Shown in pieces: positions 16,691 through 26,557 of a DNA stretch of 64,000 nucleotides. How positions within the stretch are numbered: the first letter of the stretch is position 1; the number at the start of each line of letters is the position of its first letter. The stretch is taken from assembly GCF_001006805.1 (NCBI RefSeq), contig NZ_LN811353.1:417690-481689 (forward strand), given 5' to 3'. Below the pieces are notes generated by a model. The model saw nothing but the letters and a program-made list of their open reading frames with translations, did no database searches and was not told the origin of the DNA. Source of the stretch: Microvirga massiliensis (GTDB lineage: Bacteria > Pseudomonadota > Alphaproteobacteria > Rhizobiales > Beijerinckiaceae). A program made the translations under genes and the position numbers.

Positions 16691-16776
16691 TACCCATCGC
16701 CGCACGCGCTCCTGGATGGCTTCACTGCGTTAAAAATGAAAGGCAAAGTGGAAAAGGCATTCGCCGCATCCGCAGT

Positions 16777-16814
16777 GCTGTCACCTCGGGATAGGTGTTA
16801 TCTCCGGTGACAGC
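16777..16814. other. long imperfect hairpin
   Basis: GCTGTCACC (16777-16785) and GGTGACAGC (16806-16814) form a 9-bp outer stem. The interior can extend it with GG/CC and GATA/TATC pairs around a GGTGT loop. No gene is nearby. It could be a small structured RNA or a relic of a repeat. Confidence 0.3.
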
Positions 16815-17193
16815 GCATTCGATATCAGGAACGGCGCTGGGTCGAGCAGACCGAGGCGGCCTATACACGGTTCGTGGCGGGCTGGACGCCACGCGGCCAC
16901 CGATCCGGACAGGTGCGCACGGGTGCTCCAACGGAGGAGCGACGATAGAGGCTGCGCGGCAGGAATTGCACCTCAAGCCCTGCTCTTTGCCATGGAGTCA
17001 CCCGCGCGCCAGAGAAGAATACACCCGCTTCACGCAAAAAGCTCTTGTCAATTCACATCGGTCGTGAACCCGTGATCAACGGTGTGCCCATGGCGCACGC
17101 GGTCGAAAGCATGGCCTCTGATCCGAGGCCGACCTGTTGCTCATCGCGTCCATTCCGCCGGAAGCCCGGCTGCCATTAGCAGGCCTTCCGGGA

Positions 17194-18501
17194 TCACTCC
17201 TCCCGGAAGGCCTTGGCGAACTGATCGGTCAGAGGCTTCGTCAGGTAGGTGATCGCGGTCCGCTCCCGCGTCGTCACGAACACCTCGACCGGCATGCCCG
17301 GCCTGAGCGGCTGCTCGCCAAGCTTCTCGAGCTCGTCCGGGGCAACCTGGAGGTCGGCCAGGTAGTGGACCGTGTTCGTCGCCGGATCGCGCGTGGTCGC
17401 GGCCGAGATATACACGACCTCGCCCTTCAGTTCGGGCGTGGTGCGCTGGTTGAACGCCGAGAACCGGAGCCTGGCGGGCTGGCCGACGTGGACCTGATCC
17501 ACGTCCACCGGCGAGAGCTTCGCCTCGATCTTGAGCCTGGCCTTCTCCGGCACGATGGTTGCGAGGGTCTCCGCGGGGGTGATGACGCCGCCGACGGTGT
17601 GGACTGACAGCTCGTTCACGGTCCCGGAGATGGGCGCCCGGATGTCCGTCCGCGAGAGCCGGTCCTCGAGCGCGGTGCGGCGGTCGTTGAGCTCGGAGAT
17701 CCGGGTTCCCACCGCGCTGAGTTCCTTCTGAGCCTCGGTCCGGGCATTCTCGTCGATCGAGATGATCTGCAATTTGACGCTGCTCGTCCGGGCACGGGCG
17801 CGGGCGATGCTTGCCTCGATCTCGCCGACCTTGCCCGTGAGACGGGCGAGGTCGCGGGTGATTCCGTAGAGCCGGGATGTCTCGATCAGCCGCTTCTCGG
17901 CGAGGCCCTTGAGCTTGTCGTGCTCCGCCCGGACCAAGTCGCGCTCGAGACCCTTCGCGGACTGCTGGGCCTGAAGGCCTTTGATCTCCTGCTCGAGCTG
18001 GAGGATCTCGGAGCGGAGTTGCTCCTTCTGGCTCTCGCGGTGCGTCCGGTTGCCCTCGAACAGCCTCGCCTCCCCATAGGCGACGAGATCGGCCTGCGTC
18101 ACCGGGATGGCCTCGGCCGGCGACAGCGAAATGGCATCGAGCCCGTCGCGCTCCGCGACCAGCCTTGCCCGCCTGGCGGCGAGCTCGGAAAGCTGGGAGC
18201 GGACGATCGAGAGCTCGGCCCGGGTCTGCACGTCGTCGAGGCGCAGCATCACCTGCCCGGCCTCGACGAAGTCTCCTTCCCGGACCGCGATCTCGCTGAC
18301 GATGCCCCCGTCCCGGTGCTGCACCAGCTTCAGGTTCCGGTCGACCTTGACGGTTCCCTGGGCAATCACTGAGCCGTTGATCTGGGCGATCGCCGCCCAG
18401 CCGCCGCACCCGACGACCAGCATTGCCCCCAGAAGGATTCCCGCGGTGACCCGGCCCCCCAGGCGAAAATCATCGCTGCCGTCCTCTTCGCGCCTGCTCA
18501 T
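17194..18501 (-). CDS. HlyD-family membrane fusion protein of type I secretion (second system)
   Basis: Periplasmic adaptor, 435 residues. The order is a short acidic cytoplasmic start, one membrane helix (VTAGILLGAMLVVGCGGWAA), a lipoyl strand (LVQHRDGGIVSEIAVREGD) and a long coiled-coil hairpin. The second lipoyl half has TDIRAPISGTVNELSVHTVG, and an RTTPEL beta-barrel closes it. It is the last gene of a minus-strand operon with an ABC transporter and an RTX protein, 50 bases behind the latter. GGGGAG and GAGG precede the ATG. It parallels the protein at 9892-11202 in domain order and length, but belongs to a different system. Confidence 0.93.
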   Translation of the reverse strand: MSRREEDGSDDFRLGGRVTAGILLGAMLVVGCGGWAAIAQINGSVIAQGTVKVDRNLKLVQHRDGGIVSEIAVREGDFVEAGQVMLRLDDVQTRAELSIVRSQLSELAARRARLVAERDGLDAISLSPAEAIPVTQADLVAYGEARLFEGNRTHRESQKEQLRSEILQLEQEIKGLQAQQSAKGLERDLVRAEHDKLKGLAEKRLIETSRLYGITRDLARLTGKVGEIEASIARARARTSSVKLQIISIDENARTEAQKELSAVGTRISELNDRRTALEDRLSRTDIRAPISGTVNELSVHTVGGVITPAETLATIVPEKARLKIEAKLSPVDVDQVHVGQPARLRFSAFNQRTTPELKGEVVYISAATTRDPATNTVHYLADLQVAPDELEKLGEQPLRPGMPVEVFVTTRERTAITYLTKPLTDQFAKAFREE

Positions 18502-18551
18502 GTCCTCAACTCCCCAAATACCGTGGATTGCGGCAACAGGTGTTGCCGCGC

Positions 18552-21029
18552 CTATGCGTGCTCGACGATCACCAGGGCCTGCCGCCCTTCCAGGTGGATC
18601 GAGATCTCGTAGATGCCGTCGCGGTCGAGGTCGGCCTCGATCACCGTCCGGTCGATCGCCTCGGACTTCTCGTGCCGGAAGCGGATCCGTGCATCGTCCT
18701 CGTCGACCTTCTTGCCGTAGACGGCCTCGAACTGGTTCTCGAGCTTGTCGAAGACCTTCTCGAAGATGTCGAACTTCGACATCCTGATCCGGTCGCCGGC
18801 CTTGAAGTCGACGATCTCGTGGATGACCGGCGCGGGCGCACTCGCCTGGGGCGGGGTGGTGAACTCGAACAGGTCGTCACCCTCGCCGCCTTCGAGCACC
18901 ACCGCGTCGGACCCGACGATGAAGTGATCGTCGCCCGATCCGCCGATCACGGTCTCGAAGCCGCTGATCGTGTCGTTGCCGATGTCGATGCCGCTGGCCG
19001 TCCCGGCGGCCAGGTCGACGACGATCCCCGCCTCGAAGGCCGAGTAGTCGAGGGTGTCGCAACCCTCGCCCCCGTCGTAGACGTCGTCTTCGCCGTCAGC
19101 CGCGGCACGGACGATGTCGTTCCCGGCCCCTCCCGACACGACGTCCTGCCCGGCGCCGTCATGCAGGCAATCGTCCCCGGCCCCGCCGTCCAGCGTGTCG
19201 TCGCCCGCGCCGCCGTCCAGCGAGTCGTTCCCACTCCCTCCGTCCAGCAGGTCATCGCCGCCGCGGCCGAGAATCCAGTCGTCGCCTGCGCTGCCCAGAA
19301 GGGTCTCGCTCCCTTCGCTCCCGGCGATCGTGTCGTCGCCCGATCCGCCGATCACCCGCTCGAAGCCCTCGATCGTGTCGTTGCCGATCTCGATCCCGCT
19401 CGCCGTCCCGGCCACGAGATCCACCTCGGCCCCGCACTCCGTGGCCGACAGGTCGAGCGTGTCGGTCCCGGCGCCGCCGTCGAAGACGTCGTCCTCCCGA
19501 TCGAGGGTGACGACGACGTGGTCGTCCCCCTCGCCGCCCGAGACCGTGTCCCGTCCGGCTCCGTCGACGAGCACGTCCGCCCCGGCCCCGCCGTCGATCA
19601 GGTCGTTGCCGTCGCCGCCGATGATCAGGTCGTCGCCGTCGCCGCCGTACAGGACGTCATTGCCCTCGTTGCCCTCGATCAGGTCGTCGCCGGCATCGCC
19701 GTGGATGACGTCGTCGCCCGCCCCGCCGAACAGGCTGTCGTTCCCGTTGCCGCCGTGGATCTGGTCGTTGCCGGCGTCCCCGAAGATGACGTCGTCGCCG
19801 TCGTCCCCGAACAGCCGGTCGTCGCCGTTCCCGCCGGAGATCCAATCGTTCCCGGCCCCGCCGATAATGATGTCGTTGCCGTCCCCGCCGTGCAGGACAT
19901 CGTCGCCCGCCCCGCCGACGATGTGATCGTCGCCGGCCCCGCCGTCGATCAGGTCGTTCCCGCCACGCCCGTAGATCAGGTCGTCCCCGGCCCCTCCCGC
20001 GATCTCGTCGGCGCATTCGGTCCCGACGAGGATATCATCGCCCTCCGTCCCGGCGATCGGTGGGTTCGCGACCACCGAGAAGTAGGCGTGCTGAACGACC
20101 GAGGCCTTCCCGTCCGTGACCTCGTAGGTGACGGTGACCGGGCCGAGGCCGTTCGGATCGAAGAGCCAGCCCGTTTCGCCCCAGGTGATGCTGCCGGACG
20201 AGACCGTCAGGTTGCGGACCGACAGGGCATCCCCGTCGGGATCCCAGGCATTCGCCAGGAGGTCCGAAAGGCCGATGAGCACGACCGCGCAGCCGAACGC
20301 ATCGTGGAGATAGACGGGGCCGCTCGTCCGCGGCGCCCGGTTGACGGGATGCCGGGGATCCCCGTCGTCTCCGTCGTCTTCGCCGGGAGTGCCGTCCCCC
20401 GGGACTCCCCCGTCCTCGTCCGGGCGGGCATCAACGGGGTCTCCCGTGTCACGACCGGGATGGCCGTCAGACGGCTGTCCACCCGCCGGCCCCAGCCCCC
20501 CGGCTCCCGCATGGCCGCCCCGTCCGCCCCCTCCCGGGGCCACGTTGTCGTTCGCCACCGCCAGCGTGCCCAGGAACCGCGCGAGCCCGCTCACGTCGAT
20601 GGGCTGGGAGAATCCCCGGGTGAAAGGCTCAGGGATATGGAGCGGCGGCGAGTCCACCAGCATGAACTCCGCCGACGGGAGGCGCTCGTCGAAGAACGTG
20701 CTGGAGCCGATCCGGCGCGGCTGACCCTCCGCGCCCGACAGGGCGGCGGTCCGGTTGACCGGGTCCGGCGCCGCCATGGCCATCCCGGTGTCGATGAGCC
20801 TCAGGCGCGGCGCCCCGTCCTCCTCCGGCTGGCCGGGCGCCGGATCCTCGGGGGGAACCCGGGTCCAGCCCGGAAGCGCGCTCTTCAGGTAGGCCGCGAG
20901 GCCGAACAGCAGGGCGCCGACCGCCAGGGGCGTCCGCGAGGGCTTGTCCTCCTTGAGCAGGTAACGCTCGCGGGAGGCGACCTCGCCCTTGCCGTCGTCG
21001 GTTCTCGTTCCCTTGACGTCGATAATCAT
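18552..21029 (-). CDS. RTX calcium-binding protein, probable type I secretion substrate
   Basis: The 825 residues open with a polar segment and one hydrophobic stretch (LAVGALLFGLAAYL, 35-48). A Pro/Gly/Asp-rich linker covers about 60-230 and a cadherin-like beta domain about 240-320. Many nonapeptide RTX repeats of the type GGxGxDxLx run from about 327 to 700 in two blocks. The C-terminal 100 residues (IHEIVDFKAGDRIRM onward) resemble the region before an uncleaved type I secretion signal. RTX repeats fold into a calcium-bound beta roll outside the cell. No enzymatic domain is visible, so an adhesin or surface-layer role is likely (inference). Its ATG overlaps the stop of the transporter gene by 4 bases. 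The N-terminal hydrophobic stretch is unusual for a type I substrate. Confidence 0.85.
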   Translation of the reverse strand: MIIDVKGTRTDDGKGEVASRERYLLKEDKPSRTPLAVGALLFGLAAYLKSALPGWTRVPPEDPAPGQPEEDGAPRLRLIDTGMAMAAPDPVNRTAALSGAEGQPRRIGSSTFFDERLPSAEFMLVDSPPLHIPEPFTRGFSQPIDVSGLARFLGTLAVANDNVAPGGGGRGGHAGAGGLGPAGGQPSDGHPGRDTGDPVDARPDEDGGVPGDGTPGEDDGDDGDPRHPVNRAPRTSGPVYLHDAFGCAVVLIGLSDLLANAWDPDGDALSVRNLTVSSGSITWGETGWLFDPNGLGPVTVTYEVTDGKASVVQHAYFSVVANPPIAGTEGDDILVGTECADEIAGGAGDDLIYGRGGNDLIDGGAGDDHIVGGAGDDVLHGGDGNDIIIGGAGNDWISGGNGDDRLFGDDGDDVIFGDAGNDQIHGGNGNDSLFGGAGDDVIHGDAGDDLIEGNEGNDVLYGGDGDDLIIGGDGNDLIDGGAGADVLVDGAGRDTVSGGEGDDHVVVTLDREDDVFDGGAGTDTLDLSATECGAEVDLVAGTASGIEIGNDTIEGFERVIGGSGDDTIAGSEGSETLLGSAGDDWILGRGGDDLLDGGSGNDSLDGGAGDDTLDGGAGDDCLHDGAGQDVVSGGAGNDIVRAAADGEDDVYDGGEGCDTLDYSAFEAGIVVDLAAGTASGIDIGNDTISGFETVIGGSGDDHFIVGSDAVVLEGGEGDDLFEFTTPPQASAPAPVIHEIVDFKAGDRIRMSKFDIFEKVFDKLENQFEAVYGKKVDEDDARIRFRHEKSEAIDRTVIEADLDRDGIYEISIHLEGRQALVIVEHA

Positions 21030-22798
21030 GCCGGAACCCTCTCGGTTGCGATCGGCCTCGCACGGGGCACGGAGGCCGACGCGACCTCACCCGGCGGCGC
21101 GCGCCGCACGGTGCCCCCGATGATCTCCTCCTTCGACCCGAAGGCCGTCATGCGCCCGTTCTGGATCACCGCGACGAGATCGACCGCCACCAGGGCGCTC
21201 GGGCGATGCGCGATGACGAGGGCGATGCCGCCCCGGGCCCGGATGGCCTGGATGGCCTCCGTCAGCGCGGTCTCGCCCTCGGCGTCGAGGTTGGAGTTGG
21301 GCTCGTCCATGACCACCAGGAACGGATCCCGGTAGAGCGCGCGCGCGAGGCCGATGCGCTGCCGCTGCCCGGCCGAGAGCGCAGCCCCCTGCGGGCCGAG
21401 GCGGGTCCGGTAGCCTTCCGGCAGGCGCACGATCATCTCGTGGATGCCGGCGGCCTGCGCCGCCGCCACGATCGCCCGGGGATCGGCCGATGGGTCGAAG
21501 CGGGAGATGTTCTCCTCGACCGTCCCGTTGAGGAGCGACACGTCCTGCGGCAGGTAGCCGACGTGGCCCCCGAGCTCCTCCTCGTCCCACTGGGTGAGTT
21601 CGGCCCCATCCAGGCGGACGCTGCCCCGGAGCACCGGCCAGATCCCGATGAGCGCCCGCACCAGGGTGGTCTTGCCGCCGCCGCTCGGGCCGATGATGCC
21701 GAGCGCCTGCCCGGCCCTGAGGTCGAAGCCGACCTCACTGAGCAGCACCCGGCCGGAATCCGGGGCCGCGACCGTGATGCCCTCGACCTTGAGCGAGCGG
21801 TGCGGGGCGGGCAGCGGCATGGGCCGCTCGAGATCCGCGAGGGCGATCACCGTCTCCTTGAGGCGCCGGAACGAGTCGCGCGCGGCGACCGTGGCCTTCC
21901 AGTTGCCGATCGCGAGGTCCACGGGCGCAAGGGCCCGGGCGGAGGCCACGGAGGCCGCGATGATCGCGCCCGCCGAGAGCTCGCCCTGGATCGTCAGGTA
22001 AGCGCCGAGGCCGAGCACTGCCGATTGCAGGATCATCCGCAGCACGCGCGAGATCGCCCCGAAGCTGCCGCTGATATCGTTAGTGCGCGTCTGGAGCTTC
22101 AGGTGCTCGGCATTGGCGCGGTCGAACCGCCCGACGGCGCGGCGCGCCATGCCCATGGCCTTGAGGATCTCGGCGTTGCGGGCGTTCGAATCCGCGATCG
22201 CGTTGCGCTCGATCACCGCCTGGTGGGTCGCTCCGCTCCACCGCCGGGTCATGATCTCGGTGGTGATCGTGAGCAGCGTTAGGACGAAGGCGCCCCCGAG
22301 GGTCAGGGCGCCGAGCAGCGGGTGCAGGAGGTAGACGAAGACGAGGTAGAGGGGCATCCAGGGCAGGTCGAACAGGGCCACCGGGCCCTGGCTGCCGAGA
22401 AAGCCCCGCACCGTGTCGACGTCGCGGCCGCGCTCGAGGGCTTCGGCAGTCGAGAAGCCGAAGCGCGGCATGTCGATCGCGACCTGGTGGGCGAGCGGCG
22501 CGAGGCGCTTGTCGAGCCGCGCCCCGACCCGCACGAGCACCTGGGAGCGGATCACGTCGAACAGGCCCTGGAACAGGTAGAGGCCGATCGCCAGGGCCGA
22601 GAGGGCGACCAGCGTCGGGATGCTGCCGCTCGACAGCGCCCGGTCGTAGATCTGGAGCATGTAGAACGAGCCGGTCAGCGCCAGGACGTTGACGATGCCC
22701 GAGACCGAGAACAGGAAGACGACGATGCCCCGCAGGCCCTGCGTCATCCTCTCGGCCGCCTTCCGCTTCTGGGCCGACGTGAAGTTGCTGCCGCGCAT
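21026..22798 (-). CDS. type I secretion ABC transporter, permease/ATPase (PrtD family, second system)
   Basis: The 590 residues have a transmembrane domain (helices near 24-46, 60-82, 140-180) with the PrtD hallmark TGSFYMLQIYDRAL. The ATPase domain has Walker A GPSGGGKT at 370-377. The signature is LSAGQRQR rather than the usual LSGGQ, and Walker B is FLVVMDEP. It drives export of the RTX protein encoded next, and the adaptor gene follows. This ABC, RTX substrate, adaptor order makes the operon self-contained except for the outer-membrane channel. GGGGGATC precedes the ATG. A terminator hairpin separates it from the peroxidase gene upstream. Confidence 0.93.
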   Translation of the reverse strand: MRGSNFTSAQKRKAAERMTQGLRGIVVFLFSVSGIVNVLALTGSFYMLQIYDRALSSGSIPTLVALSALAIGLYLFQGLFDVIRSQVLVRVGARLDKRLAPLAHQVAIDMPRFGFSTAEALERGRDVDTVRGFLGSQGPVALFDLPWMPLYLVFVYLLHPLLGALTLGGAFVLTLLTITTEIMTRRWSGATHQAVIERNAIADSNARNAEILKAMGMARRAVGRFDRANAEHLKLQTRTNDISGSFGAISRVLRMILQSAVLGLGAYLTIQGELSAGAIIAASVASARALAPVDLAIGNWKATVAARDSFRRLKETVIALADLERPMPLPAPHRSLKVEGITVAAPDSGRVLLSEVGFDLRAGQALGIIGPSGGGKTTLVRALIGIWPVLRGSVRLDGAELTQWDEEELGGHVGYLPQDVSLLNGTVEENISRFDPSADPRAIVAAAQAAGIHEMIVRLPEGYRTRLGPQGAALSAGQRQRIGLARALYRDPFLVVMDEPNSNLDAEGETALTEAIQAIRARGGIALVIAHRPSALVAVDLVAVIQNGRMTAFGSKEEIIGGTVRRAPPGEVASASVPRARPIATERVPA

Positions 22799-22854
22799 CC
22801 GATCCCCCGTGCCGCCGTTCCGTGTGTCGATTGGTATTGGTGTTGAAGTTGGTG

Positions 22855-22880
22855 GCGGACGGGCCGGGTGGCCCGTCCGC
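22855..22880 (-). terminator. terminator after the heme peroxidase gene
   Basis: GCGGACGGGCC-GGGT-GGCCCGTCCGC, a perfect 11-bp stem, 27 bases beyond the peroxidase stop and 57 before the transporter start. It separates the two minus-strand transcripts, although read-through cannot be excluded. Confidence 0.7.
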
Positions 22881-22906
22881 GGTGGCGCCTCGGCGAGGCG
22901 CGGGTC

Positions 22907-25900
22907 TTACGAGAGGACGAAGTCGGACGTCTGGAGGTCGTGGTTGCCCTTGATGCTGATCCGGAACTCGGCCGCATCGGGTCCGCCCGTGTTGCCGCTC
23001 ACGACCGTGTAGTCGCCGTCCGCCCGGCTCTCGTGGGTGATCGCGAGCTGGGCCGGGCCGGAGGCCGCGCCGTTCACTAGCGTGAAGGACTGCTTGCCGG
23101 CCGCGCAGCCATTGGCATCGATCGCGCTGAGGTCGATCCGGTCGCCCGGCTGGAAGCCGAGGATCGTATCGCCGTCGGCATCGGCCGCCGAGAGGAACCG
23201 GAAGGTGTCGTTGCCGGCCCCGCCGTCGATCACGTTGACGGCCCGGCTGGCCGTGATCACGTCGTCGCCGGATCCGGTGACGATGTTCTCGATCCCCCAG
23301 AGCGTGTCGGAGCCGGTCTGGGCGCTCGTCACCGTGCCCCGGCCCAGGAAGCCGGTGCCGAGATCGGCCGTGATGGCGGCGGTGATCGCCGCCATGTCGA
23401 GCGTGTCGATCCCGGTGCCGCCGTCCAGGTCATCGCCGTAGTAGGTGTCGTTGCCGTCGCCCACCGCGGCCACGAAGACGTCATCGCCCGCCCCGCCGTA
23501 GACCGTGTCGTTGCCCCACCCGGCATCGATCAGGTCGTTGCCGTCGCCCCCGAAGATACGGTCGTGGCCCGCATCGCCGTAGAGCATGTCGGCCCCGTCC
23601 CCGCCGAGGATGTCGTCGTTGCCATCCCCGCCGAAGATGATGTCCCGGCCACCCTCGCCGCTCAGGAAGTCGTTGCCGCCGCCGCCGTGGATGACGTCCG
23701 CGCCGTCGCCGCCGATCACGCTGTCGTTGCCGTCGAGGGCCAGGATCGTCCCGCCTCGCGCGGTGGCGACCAGCACGTCATGGCCGTTCGTTCCGACGAT
23801 CGTGCCGCCGGCGGAGGAACCGGGCTGCGGTGCGGGCGTGCCCGTCCCGTCGCCATCGCCGCACGAAGCATCGTCATCCCCCGAGCCGACATCGTCATCG
23901 TCGTCATCGCCGGAGCCGACATCATCGTCATCGTCGTCATCGCCCGGCTCCGCGATGTCGTCGTCATCGTTGCCGCCGATCACGTCGTCATCACCGTCCG
24001 AGCCGCCGATCCCACCATCCTCGTCGTGCACCTTGAAGATGTGCTCCGGCAGGTTGGTGAGGCCGTTGTTGCGCGCGACGATGTCCGCGAACTCCTGGCC
24101 GTCGATGAACGCCTCGTAGAAGTCGAACGCCTCGAGCCGATCCTTGTAGTAGAAGCGGTCGGCCTCCTGGAGACGGTCGAACTGCTCGTGGAGCACCACC
24201 CAGAAGGTTTGGCCCACCATGCCGCCGTTGATGTGCTTCTCGGCGAGGCCGCCCACCCACAGGTCGACGCGGTCGATGCCCTTGACGATCTTGGCGCCGT
24301 TCTCCCCGTCCAGGAGCTGGATGTCGGGATTGACCGCCACGAAGGCCGCGATCTTCTCCGGCGTGTCGAGCACCAGGTCCAGATAGGCCTGCTTGAACTG
24401 GGCGATCACCGCGTCGCTCAGGCCGTTGCGGGCCTGGAAGTCCTCCCAGGACGCATAGGCCGACAGGTTGCCCGCATAGCCCACGGCCTCCTTGACGTAG
24501 GAGTTCTGCGACGCCACGAGGTCCATGCGCACCTGGTTGAGGGTGCCGAGCCCCACGTCGCGGCCACGGGCGAGGTTGAACGAGAACAGGTCGGCATGGA
24601 TGCGCACGAGATCGTTGCGCACCGCGTCGACGATGTTGAAGTCGACCTCCTCCGCCGGCTGCGTGATGATGCCGCCGAGGATCGAGTCGACCCCGAGTTG
24701 CTCGTAGCCAGGCTGCGGCGTGTAGCCCGGCGGCAGAGCCTGCGGGAAGGCCTCCGCGTCGTTCGTCGGGTTCAGGAACGCGTCGAACAGCGCGACCTGC
24801 TTCGGGTTCCCGTTCTCATCCAGCACCGTCAGGGTCTGGCCGATCAGCGAGTGCCCGAAGCGGTACACGGCCGCCGCGAACTCATGCGAGATGCCGGGAT
24901 CCGCATCGGGGTTGTAGCCGCCGTGACCGTGGTCGCCGCGGCCGCGGATGCCGCCGAGCAACATGCCGGCGAACTCGTCGAACACCACCCGCTGGTACTC
25001 GGCCTCGTTGACCGCCTTGGCGGCCTCGAAGAGTTCCTTCTCGGTGCCTTGGAAACCCGCGGCCTTGAGCTGCTCCACATGATAGTTGTGGTTGCGAGCC
25101 CAGATCGTGTGCATCGAGGTCAGGGCGTAGTTCTCGTTGGCGCGCCCGTCCCCGGCCACGTAGTGGTCGAGCAGGTTCACGAAGGGGTTGGTGTCGAGCA
25201 GCAGGGCGTGGCCGCTGTTCATGAAGTTCCCGGCCAGCTTCGCGTAGACCTGCGGGTCGAATCCGCCCTCCGCGTCGATCAGGCTTCCCGTCAAGCCCTC
25301 CGAGATGGGATAGTTGGTGTAGTAGTCCCGGAAGGAGATCGAGCCATTGGGCAGCGACGGGTCGGTGAAGACCGTGTTGTTGTCCCAGTGGTGCTGGATC
25401 GCCTCGCGCAGGGTCGGGAGCAGGGCCATCGAGGGGCTGGACGGGTCCGGGGCCCCCTTGAGCAGGTAGGATGTCAGCTCCCCGTTGCCGTCGCCCTGGC
25501 GCAGGAACTGGGCGACCAGGTTGTGCGACCCGTAGGCCTGGTTCTGGTCCACGAAGGCGGTCGTCTTGTTGAGGTGCAGCGGGATGCCGTTCTCGTCGAA
25601 GCCGTGGACCTCGCCGCGGGTCAGGTCGGCCGGGTTGTCGGAACCCGGCCTCCCGGTGCCGGGACCGCCGATCTCGATCGTGCCGTTGGTGGCGTTCTTC
25701 GGGATGAAGTCGAGGCCGTGGTCGAAGTACTGGCCGAACGCCATGAAGAAGATGCTGGCGTTCTTGGCGCTCTTCGCCAGGCCCTCCTCCTGCGCCCCGA
25801 GGATGTTGGAGATCGCCCGCGGGTCGAGCCCGTCGAAGATCGGGTTGAGGTCGCGGTTGTTCGTCGCCGCGTCGTACTCGCCGTAGCGGGCCTCGGTGAG

Positions 25901-26557
25901 GCGGATGAACGGCGTGTCGGACGCGCCCCACGAGCCGTTGCCGCCATTGTTCTCCGCACCCGAGATGGTGCGGGCACCCAGGGCATGGTCGGCATCGTCG
26001 TCGTCCGCGAACGGCCTCCGGCCGTTGATCAGCTTCTTGAGCCCGTCGAGGTCGCGCTGGGTGTAATCGAAGGAGCCTTGCGGCCGATCATCGTCGTCGC
26101 GGCCGGGACCGTGCCCGCCGGGAATTGCGTCCTCCCCGGCCACGATCTCCGGAGTGCCGGAGTTCGCGTAGGTGATGGAGTGCGTGCCGTTCGACAGGGT
26201 CGTCGTGCCGTTGCCGTTGTCGGTCGACGTGTAGTCACCCGGCTGGCTACCGTCCGGCAGCACGATCACGTCCTGCGGGCGCAGGGTGCCCACGATGGTG
26301 TCGTTGCCGCCGTTGGAGCGGAACACGATCCGGTGCGCCGACTGGAGGGAGGTGATGTCGACGGTGTCGTCGCCGTCCGAACCCTCGACCGTAATGGTGC
26401 TGTAGTTGAGGCTGGTGGAGCTGAAGTTGCCGATCACCTGGATCGTGTCGCCGCCACTCGGACCCTGGTTCAGCCCGCCACCGTCATTGGCTGTCACGTC
26501 GAGAGTGTTGACGACGATCTCCTCGATGTTGTCGAGTTCCGCGATCACAGACTCCAC
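22907..26557 (-). CDS. heme peroxidase/RTX protein, second half of a frameshifted giant gene
   Basis: The 1216-residue ORF appears to be the C-terminal part of one protein with the preceding gene. Residues 1-135 are a beta-rich linker. An animal-type heme peroxidase domain follows. It has the distal motif FGQYFDHGLDF (274-284), the catalytic Arg block HTIWARNHN and the proximal-His block YRFGHSLIG. Next is an Asp-rich linker (DDDDDDDVGSGDDDDDDVGS) and RTX repeats (GGDGNDDILGGDGADMLYG). The C-terminus reads ISIKGNHDLQTSDFVLS, suited to type I secretion. The GTG start overlaps the upstream ORF by 13 bases and has no ribosome site, which points to a frameshift rather than an independent gene. 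Likely extracellular. Confidence 0.8.
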   Translation of the reverse strand: MESVIAELDNIEEIVVNTLDVTANDGGGLNQGPSGGDTIQVIGNFSSTSLNYSTITVEGSDGDDTVDITSLQSAHRIVFRSNGGNDTIVGTLRPQDVIVLPDGSQPGDYTSTDNGNGTTTLSNGTHSITYANSGTPEIVAGEDAIPGGHGPGRDDDDRPQGSFDYTQRDLDGLKKLINGRRPFADDDDADHALGARTISGAENNGGNGSWGASDTPFIRLTEARYGEYDAATNNRDLNPIFDGLDPRAISNILGAQEEGLAKSAKNASIFFMAFGQYFDHGLDFIPKNATNGTIEIGGPGTGRPGSDNPADLTRGEVHGFDENGIPLHLNKTTAFVDQNQAYGSHNLVAQFLRQGDGNGELTSYLLKGAPDPSSPSMALLPTLREAIQHHWDNNTVFTDPSLPNGSISFRDYYTNYPISEGLTGSLIDAEGGFDPQVYAKLAGNFMNSGHALLLDTNPFVNLLDHYVAGDGRANENYALTSMHTIWARNHNYHVEQLKAAGFQGTEKELFEAAKAVNEAEYQRVVFDEFAGMLLGGIRGRGDHGHGGYNPDADPGISHEFAAAVYRFGHSLIGQTLTVLDENGNPKQVALFDAFLNPTNDAEAFPQALPPGYTPQPGYEQLGVDSILGGIITQPAEEVDFNIVDAVRNDLVRIHADLFSFNLARGRDVGLGTLNQVRMDLVASQNSYVKEAVGYAGNLSAYASWEDFQARNGLSDAVIAQFKQAYLDLVLDTPEKIAAFVAVNPDIQLLDGENGAKIVKGIDRVDLWVGGLAEKHINGGMVGQTFWVVLHEQFDRLQEADRFYYKDRLEAFDFYEAFIDGQEFADIVARNNGLTNLPEHIFKVHDEDGGIGGSDGDDDVIGGNDDDDIAEPGDDDDDDDVGSGDDDDDDVGSGDDDASCGDGDGTGTPAPQPGSSAGGTIVGTNGHDVLVATARGGTILALDGNDSVIGGDGADVIHGGGGNDFLSGEGGRDIIFGGDGNDDILGGDGADMLYGDAGHDRIFGGDGNDLIDAGWGNDTVYGGAGDDVFVAAVGDGNDTYYGDDLDGGTGIDTLDMAAITAAITADLGTGFLGRGTVTSAQTGSDTLWGIENIVTGSGDDVITASRAVNVIDGGAGNDTFRFLSAADADGDTILGFQPGDRIDLSAIDANGCAAGKQSFTLVNGAASGPAQLAITHESRADGDYTVVSGNTGGPDAAEFRISIKGNHDLQTSDFVLS
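23873..23960 (-). repeat. minisatellite encoding an Asp-rich linker
   Basis: A GTCATC-rich tandem stretch in which a unit of about 36 bases (encoding DDDDDDVGSG-like residues) recurs two to three times with changes. It lies between the peroxidase domain and the RTX block of the second peroxidase ORF. Confidence 0.6.

Larger units (their letters stand above)
16275..17193. other. long gene-free region with repeats and hairpins
   Basis: About 920 bases. It contains the terminator at 16320-16347, ERSEAI-type repeats at 16520-16545 and 16665-16690 with a partial copy near 16478-16496, and a long hairpin at 16777-16814. A 90-residue ORF at 16795-17067 has no recognisable features and I do not call it. 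Confidence 0.6.

Noticed and set aside
19114..20040. Tandem short repeats that look like a CRISPR or minisatellite array
   Set aside because: The period is about 27 bases with drifting sequence and no unique spacers; it encodes RTX nonapeptides.
18528..21335. A 935-codon plus-strand ORF opposite the RTX gene
   Set aside because: It is an antisense shadow. RTX repeats in GC-rich DNA keep the opposite strand open, and its product is Val/Asp/Pro low-complexity without family features.
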